The notes below the pieces were generated by a model. It did no database searches and was not told the origin of the DNA. It worked only from the letters and a program-made list of their open reading frames with translations. A program made the translations under genes and the position numbers. A stretch of DNA of 64,000 bases from positions 17,009-81,008 of the forward strand of contig JAJTYR010000010.1 in the NCBI GenBank assembly GCA_021463505.1. The letters are read 5' to 3'. Source of the stretch: Burkholderiaceae bacterium. GTDB lineage: Bacteria > Pseudomonadota > Gammaproteobacteria > Burkholderiales > Burkholderiaceae_E. This document shows positions 33,317 to 43,400 of this stretch, piece by piece (the first letter of the stretch is position 1; each line of letters starts with the position of its first letter).

Positions 33317-34135
33317 ATGAGTGAAGAAACCTGGGTCATCGGCGACCTGCAGGGCTGCCTCGACAGCCTGCTGCGCCTGCTGCCGCAACTGCCTCCCGAC
33401 GCCCGGCTGTGGATGCCCGGCGACATCGTCAACCGCGGCCCGCGCTCGGCCGACAGCCTGCGCTGGGCGATCGCGCAGGGCGAGCGACTGGTGGCGGTGC
33501 TGGGTAACCACGACCTGCACCTGCTGGCAGTGGCCGCCGGCATCCGCCGTGCGCATCGCACCGATACGCTCGACGACATCCTCGCCGCGCCCGACCGCGA
33601 GGCGCTGGTCGACTGGGTGCGCACGCGCCCTCTGGCGCACTTCGAGCACGGATGGCTGATGGTGCATGCCGGCGTGCTGCCGCAGTGGTCGGTCGCGCGC
33701 ACGCTGGAACTGGCCGGCGAAGTGCAGCGCGTGCTCTCGGGGCCCGACTGGATGGGCTTCCTGCGCGAGATGTACGGCAACGAGCCGGCGCGATGGACCG
33801 ATTCGCTGCGTGGCAACGACCGGCTGCGCGTGATCGTCAACGCGCTGACGCGCATCCGCTTCTGCACGCCCGACGGCCGCATGGATTTCGCCGCAAAGGA
33901 GGGAATCGACTGCGCGCCCGACGGCCACCTGCCGTGGTTCGAGGTGCCGGGACGCGCATCGGCGGGCACGCCGATCGTCTTCGGCCACTGGGCCGCGCTG
34001 GGCTACATGGACCGGCCCGACCTGCTGGCGATCGACACCGGATGCGTCTGGGGCCGCGAGCTCACCGCGGTGCGGCTCTACGATCGGGTCCGGCGCTCGG
34101 TGAGCTGCGAACCGGGCCGCCCGATCGAGTCGTAG
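33317..34135 (+). CDS. apaH: Symmetrical diadenosine tetraphosphatase
   Basis: A 272-aa metallophosphatase hydrolysing Ap4A to two ADP. It shows the ordered metal-binding blocks WVIGDLQGCLDSL, MPGDIVNRGPRSADSL and AVLGNHDLHLLAVA near the N-terminus, and FGHWAALGYMDRPD with AIDTGCVWGRELTA near the C-terminus. The length is normal. Its last 58 bp overlap the 3' end of the convergent UDP-glucose dehydrogenase gene. No terminator fits between the two, so the transcripts must overlap. Confidence 0.92.
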   Translation: MSEETWVIGDLQGCLDSLLRLLPQLPPDARLWMPGDIVNRGPRSADSLRWAIAQGERLVAVLGNHDLHLLAVAAGIRRAHRTDTLDDILAAPDREALVDWVRTRPLAHFEHGWLMVHAGVLPQWSVARTLELAGEVQRVLSGPDWMGFLREMYGNEPARWTDSLRGNDRLRVIVNALTRIRFCTPDGRMDFAAKEGIDCAPDGHLPWFEVPGRASAGTPIVFGHWAALGYMDRPDLLAIDTGCVWGRELTAVRLYDRVRRSVSCEPGRPIES

Positions 34136-35433
34136 CGGAAACCCGCGGCGCGCACCGCCTGCGGATCGTAGAGGTTGCGCCCGTCGATCAGCACCCGCTG
34201 GCGCATGATCGAGCGCAGCCGCGCGAAGTCGGGACTGCGGAACTCGCGCCACTCGGTGACCACGAACAACACGTCGGCGCCCTCGGCCGCGCGGTAGGCG
34301 TCGTTATCGGTGCGAAATCCATCCCGTTCGCCGAGCGCGGCGCGCATGTTTGCTGCAGCCTCGGGATCGTAGCCGACCACGCTGGCGCCCGCGTCGAGCA
34401 GGCTGCCGATCAGTTCCAGGCTCGGCGCCTCGCGAATGTCGTCGGTGTCGGGCTTGAAGGCCAGGCCCCACAGCGCGGCGCGCACCCCGGCGAGCCGGCC
34501 GTCGAACGCCTTCAGCGCCTTGGCGAACAACACCTGCTTCTGGCGCTCGTTGGCGTCGAACGCCGCCTGCACGATCGTGAGCGGCGCGCCATACTCCGCG
34601 CCGGTGCGCAGCAGCGCACGCAGGTCTTTCGGGAAGCACGAGCCACCGAAACCGGCGCCCGGATACAGGAAGCCCGGGCCGATCCGCGGGTCACTGCCGA
34701 TGCCGCGGCGCACGTCCTCGATGTCGGCACCCAGGCGCTCGGCGAGCCCGGCCAGTTCGTTCATGAACGAGATGCGCACCGCCAGCATCGTGTTCGCGGC
34801 GTACTTGGTGAGTTCGGCCGAGCGCACGTCCATCACGATCAGTTTCTCGTGGTTGCGCGCGAACGGTGCGTACAGCGTGCGCATCAGCTCGGTGGCCCAG
34901 GGCTCGCGGCAGCCGATCACGATCCGGTCGGGGCGCATGAAATCGCCGATCGCCGCGCCCTCCTTCAGGAACTCGGGGTTCGAGACCACCGCGAACTCGT
35001 GCGCAACGCCGCGCCGCGCCAGTTCGCCGGCGATCGTCTCGCGCACGCGATCGGCAGTACCTACCGGGACCGTGCTCTTGTCGACCACCACGCAACGGCC
35101 CGAGAGCAGCGAGCCCACGGTGCGCGCCACCGCCAGCACGTGCGAGAGGTCGGCCGAACCGTCCTCGCCCGGCGGCGTGCCCACCGCGATGAAGATCGCT
35201 TCGGCGCCGGCCATCGCGTCGGCGGCATCGAGCGTGAAGCGGATGCGCTGCTGCGCAAGCCCGCGCTCGATCAGCGACGCAAGCCCCGGTTCGTGAATCG
35301 GCACCTCGCCACGCGAGAGCCGCACGACCCGCTCGGCATCGACGTCGACGCAGACGACGTGGTTGCCCATTTCAGCGAAGCAGGCCGCGGTGACCAGCCC
35401 GACGTAGCCGGCTCCGAATACTGCGAGGCGCAT
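34078..35433 (-). CDS. ugd: UDP-glucose 6-dehydrogenase
   Basis: A 451-aa enzyme oxidising UDP-glucose to UDP-glucuronate. The sequence has the Rossmann start FGAGYVGLVTAACFAEMG, FIAVGTPPGEDG, VDKSTVPVGTADRVR, and the catalytic Cys in GAGFGGSCFPKDLRAL near residue 262. The GTPPGEDG segment and loop set it apart from the WbpA-type enzyme at 17-18.3 kb. It follows the UDP-glucuronate epimerase gene by 15 bp in one transcript, so epimerase and dehydrogenase make UDP-GlcA and UDP-GalA. The 3' end overlaps apaH on the other strand. Confidence 0.93.
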   Translation of the reverse strand: MRLAVFGAGYVGLVTAACFAEMGNHVVCVDVDAERVVRLSRGEVPIHEPGLASLIERGLAQQRIRFTLDAADAMAGAEAIFIAVGTPPGEDGSADLSHVLAVARTVGSLLSGRCVVVDKSTVPVGTADRVRETIAGELARRGVAHEFAVVSNPEFLKEGAAIGDFMRPDRIVIGCREPWATELMRTLYAPFARNHEKLIVMDVRSAELTKYAANTMLAVRISFMNELAGLAERLGADIEDVRRGIGSDPRIGPGFLYPGAGFGGSCFPKDLRALLRTGAEYGAPLTIVQAAFDANERQKQVLFAKALKAFDGRLAGVRAALWGLAFKPDTDDIREAPSLELIGSLLDAGASVVGYDPEAAANMRAALGERDGFRTDNDAYRAAEGADVLFVVTEWREFRSPDFARLRSIMRQRVLIDGRNLYDPQAVRAAGFRYDSIGRPGSQLTERRTRS

Positions 35434-35448
35434 CGTTCGGCACTTCCC

Positions 35449-36477
35449 CTATCGGTCGAGTCGGTGGTATTCGCGGAACCACGCGACGAACGCCCGCAGG
35501 CCGTCGTCGAGCCCCACCTTCGGCGCGAAGCCGGTCATCCGTACGAGCTTGTCGGTCGACGAGAACGTGCGCTCGACGTCGCCGGGCTGCATGCCCATCT
35601 CGTTGCGCCGCGCGCGCTGCCCGGTGATTGCCTCGAGCCGCGCGATCAGTTCGTTGACGCTCACCGGGTCGCTGCGCCCGAGATTGACCACCTCGAACGG
35701 CGCCCAGCTCGTGTCGGGCCCCTCGGCGTTCCAGTCGGCCGGATTCGCCGAGCTGCTCGGCGCGCGCGGTACCCCAAGCAGCCGCACCGTGGCCTCGACC
35801 GTGTCGTCGACATAGGTGAAGTCGCGCGACAGCAGGCCGCCACCATAGACGTCGATCGGCCTGCCGCGCAGCAGCGCGTCGGTGAACTTCCAGATCGCCA
35901 TGTCGGGTCGGCCCCAGGGCCCATACACGGTGAAGTAGCGCAGCCCGGTGACCGGCAGCGCGAACAGGTGCGCGTAGCTGTGCGCCATCAGCTCGTTGGC
36001 GCGCTTGGTGGCCGCGTACAGGCTGACCGGATGGTCGACCGGGTCGCGCTCGGAGAACGGCAGCCTGCGGTTTGCGCCGTAGACGCTCGAGCTGCTCGCG
36101 AACACGAAGTGACGCACCTCGAGCCGCCGGCAGGCCTCGAGCATCACCGCCATGCCGGCAAGGTTGCTGTCGGAATAGGCCATCGGGTTGGTGAGCGCGT
36201 AACGCACGCCGGCCTGCGCGGCCAGGTGCACCACCTGCTGCGGGCGATGCGTGTCGAACAGCGCGTCGATTGCAGTGCGGTCGGCGATGTCGGCCTCGTG
36301 AAACGCGAAGCCTTCGAAGCCTGCGAGCGCGGCCAGCCGCGCTCGCTTGAGCCGCGGGTCGTAGTAGTCGTTCAGGTTGTCGATGCCGACCACCCTGCGA
36401 CCGTCGGCCAGCAGGCGGCGGCACAGGTGCATGCCGATGAAACCGGCCGCGCCGGTGACGATGACGGGAGCGCTCAC
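35449..36477 (-). CDS. UDP-glucuronate 4-epimerase-type NAD-dependent epimerase
   Basis: A 342-aa short-chain dehydrogenase: VTGAAGFIGMHLCRRLL at the N-terminus, GIDNLNDYYDPRLKRARLA, VHLAAQAGVRYALTNPMAY, SSSVYGANRRLPFSE and the catalytic YAATKRANELMA (YxxxK). The NDYYDPRLK and AGVRYSL-type motifs are those of UDP-glucuronate 4-epimerases (GalA-forming) as opposed to GalE. Coupled to ugd it would give UDP-GalA for LPS core or capsule. The stop lies 15 bp before the ugd ATG. Confidence 0.88.
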   Translation of the reverse strand: MSAPVIVTGAAGFIGMHLCRRLLADGRRVVGIDNLNDYYDPRLKRARLAALAGFEGFAFHEADIADRTAIDALFDTHRPQQVVHLAAQAGVRYALTNPMAYSDSNLAGMAVMLEACRRLEVRHFVFASSSSVYGANRRLPFSERDPVDHPVSLYAATKRANELMAHSYAHLFALPVTGLRYFTVYGPWGRPDMAIWKFTDALLRGRPIDVYGGGLLSRDFTYVDDTVEATVRLLGVPRAPSSSANPADWNAEGPDTSWAPFEVVNLGRSDPVSVNELIARLEAITGQRARRNEMGMQPGDVERTFSSTDKLVRMTGFAPKVGLDDGLRAFVAWFREYHRLDR

Positions 36478-36531
36478 TGGACTTCTTCGGAAATGGGGGA
36501 GGTTAACAGACGAGGCATGCGTGGCCGAAGC

Positions 36532-37812
36532 TCAACGCTCGAAGACGACGCGCCCGTCGACCACCGTGACCCGGACCCGGCCGACGACTTCCATGCCGAG
36601 GTACGGCGTGTGCCGGCCCTGGCTCGCGAGCCCTTCGCGGGTCACGGTCCAGGCTTCTTCCGGGTCGAACAGGCACAGATCGGCAGGCGCGCCCGCGCGC
36701 AACGTGCCCGCCATCTCGCCCAGCCCGAGCACCGCGCTCGCCCCGGCGGTGACCTTCGCCAGCGCCGCGAGCAGGCCGGTGCGCGTCTCGCTCGCCCACT
36801 TCAGCGTGAGCGGCAGCAGCAGTTCGAGCCCGGTGACGCCGGGTTCGGCCTCGGCGAACGGCAACTGTTTCGCGTCGTCGTCCACCGGCGTGTGATCCGA
36901 GCAGATCGCATCGATCGTGCCGTCGGCGAGCGCGGCGCGAATCGCGTCGCGGTCGCGCTGCGAGCGAAACGGCGGGTCGACGCGGTACTGGCTTTCGAAG
37001 TAGCCGATGTCGACGTCGATCAGGTGCAGGTGGTGCACCGCGACGTCGGCGCTCACCGGCAGTCCCTCGGCCTTGGCCGCGCGCACCAGGTCGAGGCCGG
37101 CGGCCGAGGAGATCCGGCACAGGTGCACGCGGCAACCGGTTTCGCGCACCAGGTCGAGCAGCGTGTGCAGCGCGATGGTTTCGGCGGCCACCGGGATGCC
37201 GGCCAGCCCCATGCGCGCAGCCACCGGTCCACCGTGCGCGACGCCGCCGCGCGCCAGATGCGGGTCCTGCGGACGCGCCCAGACGGTGAAGCCATAGGTG
37301 TGGGCATAGAGCATCGCGCGCAGCAGCACCTGCGTGTCGCCGATCGGCGCGCCGGCCTGCGAGAACCCGACACAACCGGCCTCGGCCAGTTCGGCCATCT
37401 CGGTGATCACCTCGCCCGCCAGCCCGACGGTGAGCGCGCCCAGCGGATACAGATGCGCCTGGTCCGGTCCGCGCGCGCGGTGCTTGAGCATCTCGACCAG
37501 CCCCGGCTCGTCGAGCGGCGGATCGGTATCGGGCGGGCACGACAGGGAGGTGACGCCGCCGGCGAGCGCGGCGCGCATCTCGGATTCGAGCGTCGCCTTG
37601 TATTCGAAACCGGGCTCGCGCAGTCGCGCGGCCAGGTCGACCAGGCCCGGCGCCACCACCAGCCCGGCCGCATCGAGCGTGCGGTCGGCACGGAAGCCTC
37701 GCGGCGGGGCGCCGATCGCGACGATGCGCCCGTCGGCAACGTGCAGGGCGGCGCGCCGGTCGGTGGCCGTGGCGGGGTCGACGACGCGACCGTCGAGGAT
37801 GGACAGTCTCAT
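36532..37812 (-). CDS. pyrX: Dihydroorotase-like protein, catalytically inactive (PyrX type)
   Basis: A 426-aa amidohydrolase-fold protein following pyrB by 4 bp. Active type I dihydroorotases have DxHxHxREPG, where the two His bind metal. Here the motif reads DLAARLREPG, so both His are gone. Another site, expected HxCHVS-like, reads VHLCRISS. A SDHTPVD stretch near residue 289 keeps the usual Asp. This matches the non-catalytic PyrC' (PyrX) partners that hold aspartate transcarbamoylase together in pseudomonads and many beta-proteobacteria. A separate active dihydroorotase must exist elsewhere. Confidence 0.88.
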   Translation of the reverse strand: MRLSILDGRVVDPATATDRRAALHVADGRIVAIGAPPRGFRADRTLDAAGLVVAPGLVDLAARLREPGFEYKATLESEMRAALAGGVTSLSCPPDTDPPLDEPGLVEMLKHRARGPDQAHLYPLGALTVGLAGEVITEMAELAEAGCVGFSQAGAPIGDTQVLLRAMLYAHTYGFTVWARPQDPHLARGGVAHGGPVAARMGLAGIPVAAETIALHTLLDLVRETGCRVHLCRISSAAGLDLVRAAKAEGLPVSADVAVHHLHLIDVDIGYFESQYRVDPPFRSQRDRDAIRAALADGTIDAICSDHTPVDDDAKQLPFAEAEPGVTGLELLLPLTLKWASETRTGLLAALAKVTAGASAVLGLGEMAGTLRAGAPADLCLFDPEEAWTVTREGLASQGRHTPYLGMEVVGRVRVTVVDGRVVFER

Positions 37813-37816
37813 GCGT

Positions 37817-38785
37817 TCAGGATTGCGCGAGGATGCTCATCACGGCCATGCGCACCGCGATGCCGAACGTGACCTGGTCGAGGATCACCGACTGCGGGCC
37901 GTCGGCCACCGCCGATTCGATCTCGACGCCACGGTTCATCGGGCCGGGGTGCATCACGATGCAGTCGGGCGCGGCCAGCGCAAGCTTGTCCTGCGTGAGG
38001 CCGTACTGCTTGAAATACTCCTGCGCCGAGGGCAGCAGCGCGCCGCGCATGCGCTCGTTCTGCAGCCTGAGCATGATCACGACGTCGACGTCACGCAGCC
38101 CTGCGCGCATGTCGGTGAAGGTGCGCACCCCCATCTGGCCGAGGTCGCCGGGCACCAGCGTGCGCGGCCCGATCACGCGCACTTCGGGCACGCCCAGCGT
38201 GGTGAGCGCGTGGATGTCGGAGCGCGCCACGCGCGAATGCAGCACGTCGCCGACGATCGCCACCCGCAGCCGCGTGAAGTCGCCCTTGAAGTGACGGATC
38301 GTGTACACGTCGAGCAGGCCCTGCGTCGGGTGCGCGTGACGTCCGTCGCCCGCGTTGACCACGTGCACGTGGCCACGCCCGCGCGTGCGATCGATGTGCT
38401 GCGCGATCAGGAACGGCGCACCGCTCTCGGCGTGCCGCACGACGAACATGTCCGCGTGCATCGCCACCAGGTTGTCGATCGTGTCGAGCAGCGATTCGCC
38501 CTTCGAGGCAGACGAAGTGCCGATGTTCAGGTTGATCACGTCGGCCGACAGCCGCTTGGCCGCGATCTCGAACGTGGTGCGCGTGCGCGTGGAGTTCTCG
38601 AAAAACAGGTTGAACACCGACTTGCCGCGCAGCAGCGGCACCTTCTTGACGTCGCGATCCGACACGCCGACGAAGGTGGCGGCGGTGTCGAGAATGTGAT
38701 GGATCAGTTCGCGCGGCAGCCCTTCGATGGTGAGCAGATGCCGCAACTGGCCGTTCTCGTTCAGCTGGGGATGGCGCAGCGGCAT
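37817..38785 (-). CDS. pyrB: Aspartate carbamoyltransferase catalytic subunit
   Basis: A 322-aa enzyme of the second step of pyrimidine synthesis. It holds the carbamoyl-phosphate loop [20 protein letters not shown] near residue 62, the mobile [10 protein letters not shown] loop, [14 protein letters not shown] and [17 protein letters not shown]. The gene sits between pyrR and pyrX on one transcript. Its ~40-residue leader before the first strand is typical of ATCases that bind a dihydroorotase-like subunit. Confidence 0.94.
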   Translation of the reverse strand: MPLRHPQLNENGQLRHLLTIEGLPRELIHHILDTAATFVGVSDRDVKKVPLLRGKSVFNLFFENSTRTRTTFEIAAKRLSADVINLNIGTSSASKGESLLDTIDNLVAMHADMFVVRHAESGAPFLIAQHIDRTRGRGHVHVVNAGDGRHAHPTQGLLDVYTIRHFKGDFTRLRVAIVGDVLHSRVARSDIHALTTLGVPEVRVIGPRTLVPGDLGQMGVRTFTDMRAGLRDVDVVIMLRLQNERMRGALLPSAQEYFKQYGLTQDKLALAAPDCIVMHPGPMNRGVEIESAVADGPQSVILDQVTFGIAVRMAVMSILAQS

Positions 38786-38789
38786 GAGC

Positions 38790-39296
38790 TCATTCGATCC
38801 GCAGCGTGAAGCAGCCGTCGTCGGCGCGTCTCAGCGCGAAGTTGCGCGGCGCGGCCAGCAGGTGCGTCGCGCCGCAGTAGCGGGCCTCGATCGGCAATTC
38901 GCGCCCGCCACGGTCGAGCAGCACCGCCAGTTCGATGCGCGCCGGCCGGCCGTAGTCGAACAGCTCGTTCATCGCGGCGCGCACGGTTCGACCGGTGAAC
39001 AGGATGTCGTCGACCAGGACGATATCCGCAGCATTCACGTCGAACGGCAGTTCGGTGGCCTTCATGGCCACCGGCAATCCGACCCGGCCGCCGCGCCGGC
39101 CATAGTCGTCACGGTGAAAGGCGCTGGACAGCGTACCCAGCGGCCGGACGAGATCCAGATCGCGGTGCAGCCGCTCGGCGATCCACGCCCCGCCGCTGTG
39201 GATGCCGGCCAGCGAGACGTCGCGTCCGGCGATGCCGGCACGCACCGCCGCGAGCAGGCGCGCATAGATCGCTTCGGCGTCGGGAGCGGTGTTCAT
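38790..39296 (-). CDS. pyrR: Pyr-type phosphoribosyltransferase/regulator
   Basis: A 168-aa PRTase-fold protein with the PRPP loop [20 protein letters not shown] near residue 90 and [17 protein letters not shown] near the N-terminus. PyrR proteins bind UMP and control pyrimidine genes, and many have uracil phosphoribosyltransferase activity. The ATG at 39296 overlaps the ruvX stop (ATGA), and pyrB follows 4 bp later, a conserved order in Burkholderiales. No PyrR-binding leader hairpin can be shown by eye. Confidence 0.9.
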   Translation of the reverse strand: MNTAPDAEAIYARLLAAVRAGIAGRDVSLAGIHSGGAWIAERLHRDLDLVRPLGTLSSAFHRDDYGRRGGRVGLPVAMKATELPFDVNAADIVLVDDILFTGRTVRAAMNELFDYGRPARIELAVLLDRGGRELPIEARYCGATHLLAAPRNFALRRADDGCFTLRIE

Positions 39297-39751
39297 CGGG
39301 TGGGCGCCTGGTTGCAACGGCTCGACAGGTATTGTCGCAGGATTACCGCGGCGGCCTCGTCATCCACCGGCTCGCCGGCGCGCCGAACCCGGCCACGCTC
39401 GACGCCCTCCTCCGGCAGCGCCGTCCTCGCCCTCCCGGCGCGCGCCTCGATGCTGGAGAAGCTCTCGTCGATCAGCTCGACGGGCCGCCCGAATCGCCCA
39501 CCGAGCTGGCGCACGAAGCGTTCGCAACGGGCAGTGAGCGGCAACGGCGCGCCGTCCGGGTGCCACGGCCGGCCGACGACCAGCCGTTGTGGCTGCCATG
39601 CGGCGACCAGCGCCGCGATCGCCGCCCAGCGATCGGCCACCGGTTCGCTGGCGATGACGCACAGTGCGCGCGCCGAACCAGTCAGGGTGTTGCCGACGGC
39701 CACTCCGATACGGCGGGTGCCGAAATCGAACCCCAGCAGCGTCTCCGCCAC
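39293..39751 (-). CDS. ruvX: Holliday junction resolvase-like protein RuvX (YqgF)
   Basis: A 152-aa RNase H-fold protein: LGFDFGTRRIGVAVG at the N-terminus carries the first catalytic Asp, VVGRPWHPDG follows, and ELIDESFSSIEAR and DDEAAAVILRQYL carry the remaining acids. It acts in 16S rRNA 5' maturation and perhaps in recombination. It starts at a GTG placed immediately after the algH TGA and overlaps pyrR by ATGA, so algH-ruvX-pyrR are translated as a chain. The C-terminal acidic stretch (LPEEGVERGRVRRAGEP) is longer than usual. Confidence 0.9.
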   Translation of the reverse strand: MAETLLGFDFGTRRIGVAVGNTLTGSARALCVIASEPVADRWAAIAALVAAWQPQRLVVGRPWHPDGAPLPLTARCERFVRQLGGRFGRPVELIDESFSSIEARAGRARTALPEEGVERGRVRRAGEPVDDEAAAVILRQYLSSRCNQAPTR

Positions 39752-40324
39752 TCAGGCGTGCCCGGCCGAGCTGGCCAGGAAGGCCGGATCGATGCCGAGC
39801 AACCGGAAGGCGGCCGTGAAGCGCTGCTCCACCGGGGTGTCGAAGATCAGTTCGACGCTGGCCGGGACCGTGAGCCAGGCGTTGCGGGAGATCTCTTCCT
39901 CGAGTTGGCCAGGCCCCCAGCCCGCGTAACCCAGCGTGACCAGCATGCGCTTCGGACCGCCACCGCTGGCGACGGCCTCGAGGACATCCTTCGAGGACGT
40001 GAGGCCGAGTTCGTTGCCGACCGGAACGGTGGAGTTCCAGTCGCCGATCGGTTCGTGCAGCACGAAGCCGCGGTCCATCTGCACCGGCCCGCCGAAGAAC
40101 ACCGGCGATTGGGCGAGCGGCGCAATCCCGAGCTTCAGGTCGATGCGCTCGAACAGTGTAGCGAGGTCGATCTCCATCGGCCGATTGATGACCAGCCCCA
40201 GTGCGCCCCTGGAACTGTGCTCGGCGAGGAACACGACCGTGCCGCCGAAGTTCGGATCGGCCATGTCGGGCATCGCGATCAGGAACTGGTTGGTGAGATC
40301 GGTGGTCGTCAGCGGCTCGCCCAT
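39752..40324 (-). CDS. algH: UPF0301 family protein AlgH/YqgE
   Basis: A 190-aa YqgE/AlgH-family protein: NQFLIAMPDMADPNFGGTVV at the N-terminus, HSSRGALGLVINRPM, VFFGGPVQMDRGFVLHEP and MLVTLGYAGWGPGQLEEEI. AlgH is a conserved protein of unclear biochemistry that influences alginate genes in Pseudomonas. It precedes ruvX as in E. coli yqgE-yqgF. The start at 40324 fits the family; the twelve codons upstream do not. Confidence 0.9.
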   Translation of the reverse strand: MGEPLTTTDLTNQFLIAMPDMADPNFGGTVVFLAEHSSRGALGLVINRPMEIDLATLFERIDLKLGIAPLAQSPVFFGGPVQMDRGFVLHEPIGDWNSTVPVGNELGLTSSKDVLEAVASGGGPKRMLVTLGYAGWGPGQLEEEISRNAWLTVPASVELIFDTPVEQRFTAAFRLLGIDPAFLASSAGHA

Positions 40325-40414
40325 GGCACCGATTGTACGGGGGCGCCCGCGGCGGCACAATCCGCGCCCGGCTCCCGCGACCGGTCCACGATCAGGCCCG
40401 CAGATGCCCGGAAC

Positions 40415-43400
40415 TCAGGCGCCCGCGCGCTGGCGACGCGACGCGGTGAACACTGCCACCTGACCGAGCAACTCGTCGTCGCGGTACGGCTTGCCGAGGT
40501 AGGCGTTCACGCCCAACGACATCGCGAAGTTGCGATGCTTGTCGGCGGTGCGCGAGGTGATCATCACGATCGGCAGTTCGCGCAGGCGCTCGTCGGCGCG
40601 CACGTGGCGCGTGAGGTCGAAGCCGTCCATTCGCGGCATCTCGATGTCGACCAGCATCACGTCGGGCTGGCGCTCCTGGAGCTGGCGCAGCGCGTCCACA
40701 CCATCCTTGGCGAGCATCACGTCGTAGCCTTCGCGCGCCAGCAGACGCTGCGTCGCCTTGCGTACCGTCAGCGAGTCGTCGACCACCAACACCGCCGGCG
40801 GCGCCTCGGCCAGCGGCGCCCGCGGCAGTCCCGGCGCGGCACGTTCGAGCCACAGGTCGCCGAGCACTGCCTGCGCCAGGCGGGCCGGATTGAGGATCAG
40901 CACGATTTCGCCGTTACCGAGCACGGTCGCGCCGCCCACGCCGGGCACGCGCGCCACCTGCGGCCCGACGTTCTTCACGACCACTTCCTGATTGCGGCTC
41001 ACCGCGTCGACATGGATCGCCACCCGCAGGCTGGCCGAGCGCACGATCACCACCGGCGACAGGTGCTGCGCGATCGGCCGCGCGTCGCCCGCGTCCACCA
41101 GCGCGCCCAGATAGTGCATCGGCACCCTGGCTCCCTGCCATTCGATCGAACCGTCACGGTAGGCCGCCGCCAGCGCCTGCGGCTTGAGCTGAAGCACCTG
41201 CTCGACGCTCGACGAGGGGATCGCGTAGTGCAGCGCGCCCGCGCCTACCAGCACCACCTGCGCGATCGCCAGTGTGAGCGGCAGGTGCACGGTGAAGCGT
41301 GTGCCGGCGCCGCGCGTCGATTCGACCTCGATGCGCCCGCCCAGCGACAGCACCTCGGCACGGACGACGTCGGTGCCGACACCGCGGCCGGCCAGTTCGG
41401 TGACTTCGCTCGCGGTGGAAAAACCGGGTGTGAAGATCATCTCGGCCAGTTCGCGTTCACCGGGCTGCGCGTCGGCCTCGACCAGGCCGAGCCTGCGCGC
41501 ACGCTCGAGAATCTTCGCGTCATCGAGCCCGCCGCCGTCGTCGTCGAGCGTCAGCACGACTTCGTTGCCTTCCTGGCGCACCTCGAGGCGGATTTCACCG
41601 GTCTCGGGCTTGTCCGCAACCGCGCGTTGCGCCGGCGATTCGATGCCGTGGGCGACCGCGTTGCGCAACAGATGCTCGACCGGACCGGCCATCCGTTCCA
41701 GCACACCGCGATCGATCTCGACCGAAGCGCCGCGGATGTCCAGCGCGACCCGCTTGCCGAGTTCCTTGGCCGCCTGGCGCGCCACGCGATAGAGGCGATC
41801 GCCGATCGAGCCGAAGCGCACCATCCGCATGCGCATCAGGTTCTGCTGCAGCTCGCGCAACACCTGCGACTGGCGCGTCATGTCCTGCGCGGCCGCATCG
41901 AGGCTGCGCATCGCGTTTTGCTGCACGGTGGCCACGTCGTTGACCGACTCGGCGAGCATCCGCGTGAGTTCCTGGAAGCGGGTGTAGCGATCGAATTCCA
42001 GCGGGTCGAATTCGGCGCTGGTCTCGCGTTGCAGCGCGATGCGTGCCTGGATCTGCGACTCGGCCTGGATCTCGACCTCGCGCAGCTGCGAGCGCAGGCG
42101 ACCCACGTTCTCGGTCAGATCCTGCAACGACTGGCGTAACTGGCCGAGCTCGTTGTCCACCCTGGAGCGCGCGATCGACACCTCGCCCGATTCGTTGACC
42201 ACCCGTTCGAGCAGGTCGGAGCGGACCCGAACCAGCGAGGCGGCGGCCTGCGCCGGCGACGCCGCCGCCGTCGATGTCCCTGCAGGCGCAGGCGACGTCC
42301 CCGCGGGCGATGCCGGCGCAGGCGAGACCGCGGCAGGCAATGCGCCCGCGGAAACCGGCGCGGATTGCCCATCACCGGCCATCCGTGCGGTGCCGGTGCT
42401 CTCTCGCGCCTCTTCGCCGGCCGTCGGCGCACCGGGCTGCGTGCTGCTCGCGACTTCGGCCGGTGCAGCCGTGGCTGCGGCAGCGGCCGCAATGCGCACA
42501 CCGTTGCGTGTGGCCGGGTCGCGAATGGTCTCGAACATCGCCACCACGTTGTCGCAATCGGCGATGAGCTCCTCGATCAGCGAAGCCGGCACCACGGTGA
42601 GCACGCTGGCCGCTTCGATGCGGGTCTCCATCTCGTGCACCAACTGGCCGAGCGCCATGGCGCCAGCCATCCGTGCGCTGCCCTTGATCGTGTGCAGGTG
42701 GCGCATCAGCAATTGCTGCGCCGAGCGATCGCCGGGCACAGCCTGCCAGCGGCGCAGGTTCTCGCCGATCTTCGGCAGGTAGTCGGTGGCTTCCTCGATG
42801 AAGGTCGGCAGCAGTTCCTCGTCGAGCTCGCTCGCCTGCGGCCCTTCCTCGGCGAGCGGCACCGCCTGCACCGACGGCTCGTTGCGCGGATCCCAGCGAC
42901 TGGCGAGCGCGTGGGCGAGCGCGAGCGCCGCGGATTCGTCGGCAGGCGCGCTGCCGGCAGCGAAACGATGCAGCATCGCCTGCAGCCGCTCGAGCGCTGC
43001 CCCATAGTCGGAGAAATCCTCGACGCCCGCCACGCGACCCGACGCGCGCTGTCGCAGCAGGAACGTCTCGAGCTGCTCGGCAAGCGCCTGCACGTCGTGC
43101 AGTTCCACCAGCGCGGCGCTGCCCTTCAGCGAATGCATCGCGCGCTGCGCCGCCTCGCTGGCCGCACGCCCGGGTTCTTCGGCCCACTGCGCGCCGTCGG
43201 CCGCCAGCGTCGCGATCAGGTCGTCGGCCTCGGAGAGGAAGATGTCGTAGAGGCCACGGCTGACCGTGCGCTCGCCAACGCGCACGGCTTCGACGGGGAT
43301 GGGCGCGTCGGGAACACCGGGAACGTCGGCTGAGACGGCAGCATCGACCACGTCCACCTGGGCTGCCAGCGCCGCAAACGCCTGCGCATGCGGCCGGTTC

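Noticed and set aside
33652..37872. Very long open stretch (about 1400 codons) on the + strand over apaH, ugd, the 4-epimerase and pyrX
   Set aside because: It is antisense to four recognisable genes, is dominated by Arg, Ala, Asp and His as expected from the complement of high-GC coding DNA, and shows no domain.
39332..42139. Open stretch of ~935 codons on the + strand over ruvX, algH and the 3' part of pilL
   Set aside because: Complement-strand artefact of GC-rich codon bias; the minus strand has clear families throughout.
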